DNA from: Peribacillus asahii | Lineage (GTDB): Bacteria > Bacillota > Bacilli > Bacillales > DSM-1321 | Length of the DNA stretch: 64,000 nt | Direction: 5' to 3' | Assembly: GCF_004006295.1 (NCBI RefSeq) | Contig: NZ_CP026095.1 | Location: 2,900,001 to 2,964,000, forward strand | Part shown: piece by piece, positions 63,584 through 64,000 of the stretch | Layout of the letters: every line of letters starts with the position of its first letter | How positions within the stretch are numbered: the stretch's first letter is position 1 | Position numbers and translations under genes: made by a program | The notes under the pieces: model-generated | Seen by the model: the letters and a program-made list of their open reading frames with translations, nothing else | What the model was told of the DNA's origin: nothing | The model's database searches: none

Positions 63584-64000
63584 AACGATTCTTCATATTT
63601 ATATAGGTGCCCTATTGCACCTCCTGAAATATGCCCCGCATTAGCTTCATCTGTATCAATATGCATTTCAAGTTTATATCTTGGAGATACACGAATTAAC
63701 ACTTTTTCAAATGTGACAGGCCGCTCATTGTCTATTGTAATCCGAACATATTCACCATTTTCTATGCCATATGATGTTGCATCGTCCGGTGACATATGAA
63801 TATGGGCTTGGGCAATGATTAAGCCTTCTTTTTTATATAAGCTGCCCTTTGGCCCTACTAGTGTAATAGGAGCGGAACCTTTAAGATCACCCGATTCACG
63901 TAATGGCGGTTTCACACCAAGCTTAACAGAATCTGTATTGCTAACTTCCACCTGGGTTATATTACGCGCAGGACCAAGAATCCTCACTTTTTCAATGCTT
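63580..64000 (-). CDS. pduL: Phosphate propanoyltransferase PduL, C-terminal part
   Basis: A minus-strand gene running off the right edge. The visible part includes the PduL order EKVRILGPARNITQVEVS, GVKPPLRESGDLKGSAPITLVGPKGS and the zinc-binding IIAQAHIHMSPDDA, then MHIDTDEANAGHISGG. PduL swaps phosphate and CoA on acyl groups inside metabolosomes, recycling CoA. The N-terminal domain (~70 residues) lies outside. Its ATGA overlap with the next gene shows an operon. Confidence 0.9.
   Translation of the reverse strand, partial: SIEKVRILGPARNITQVEVSNTDSVKLGVKPPLRESGDLKGSAPITLVGPKGSLYKKEGLIIAQAHIHMSPDDATSYGIENGEYVRITIDNERPVTFEKVLIRVSPRYKLEMHIDTDEANAGHISGGAIGHLYKYEESL

Noticed and set aside
1..64000. 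tRNA, rRNA and CRISPR arrays
   Set aside because: No tRNA cloverleaf with a TTCRA loop, no rRNA stretch and no repeat-spacer pattern was noticed on reading. A tRNAscan or CRISPR search was not possible.

Overview
The window is low-GC Firmicute DNA, almost certainly a spore-forming Bacillaceae. The evidence is strong AGGAGG ribosome sites, TTG/GTG starts, cotJABC spore-coat genes, and CvfB, YkpA, flotillin and Mdh homologues. It has two parts. Positions 1 to about 51,900 are the late half of an SPbeta-like temperate siphophage lying as a prophage. Positions 51,900 to 64,000 are host chromosome. The prophage ends inside recQ: the helicase reading frame runs to its DEAH-box region (CISQWG) and then crosses into phage DNA and stops.

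The prophage reads left to right. It holds a ClpP-like protease, a zinc protein, terminase large subunit, portal, a protease/scaffold-like protein, capsid, head-tail connectors, tail tube, tail chaperone-like genes, a YomM-like tyrosine recombinase, a very large tape measure with two cell-wall hydrolases, a distal tail protein, a baseplate/S74 protein, a BppU/pectate-lyase spike and a second beta-helix spike. The lysis block follows (XhlA-like protein, amidase, SNase, phi-LC3-type holin), then a third spike and small accessory genes. Several cargo genes have their own promoters and terminators, notably an RHH regulator with a divergent 74-aa gene, and a lipoprotein under a palindromic operator.

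The unusual content is selfish and modular. The tail-tube gene is cut by four group I introns, one exon being only 30 nt. The tape-measure gene is cut by three more. I worked out the splice sites from the reading frame, the terminal U and omega-G, and the P1 pairing. None of the introns holds an ORF, but six free-standing zinc-ribbon nucleases are scattered through the late genes, and two of them flank the split genes. Three nucleases sit in a repeated cassette: a ~55-aa DUF5659-like gene, a hairpin terminator, then the nuclease start 89-91 nt after the small gene's stop. The + strand of the prophage also carries a strongly biased heptamer, CTCCCCT (17 copies, none seen in reverse).

The host part holds the recQ fragment, cotJABC, cvfB, a GNAT acetyltransferase, a lipoprotein, an ABC-F ATPase (YkpA type), a decayed patch (truncated flotillin, frameshifted YeiH-like transporter, IS231-like end sequences), and the end of a bacterial microcompartment operon on the minus strand (PduL, an unknown protein, an EutN-type vertex protein, a BMC-H shell protein) followed by malate dehydrogenase. 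No tRNA, rRNA or CRISPR array was seen.
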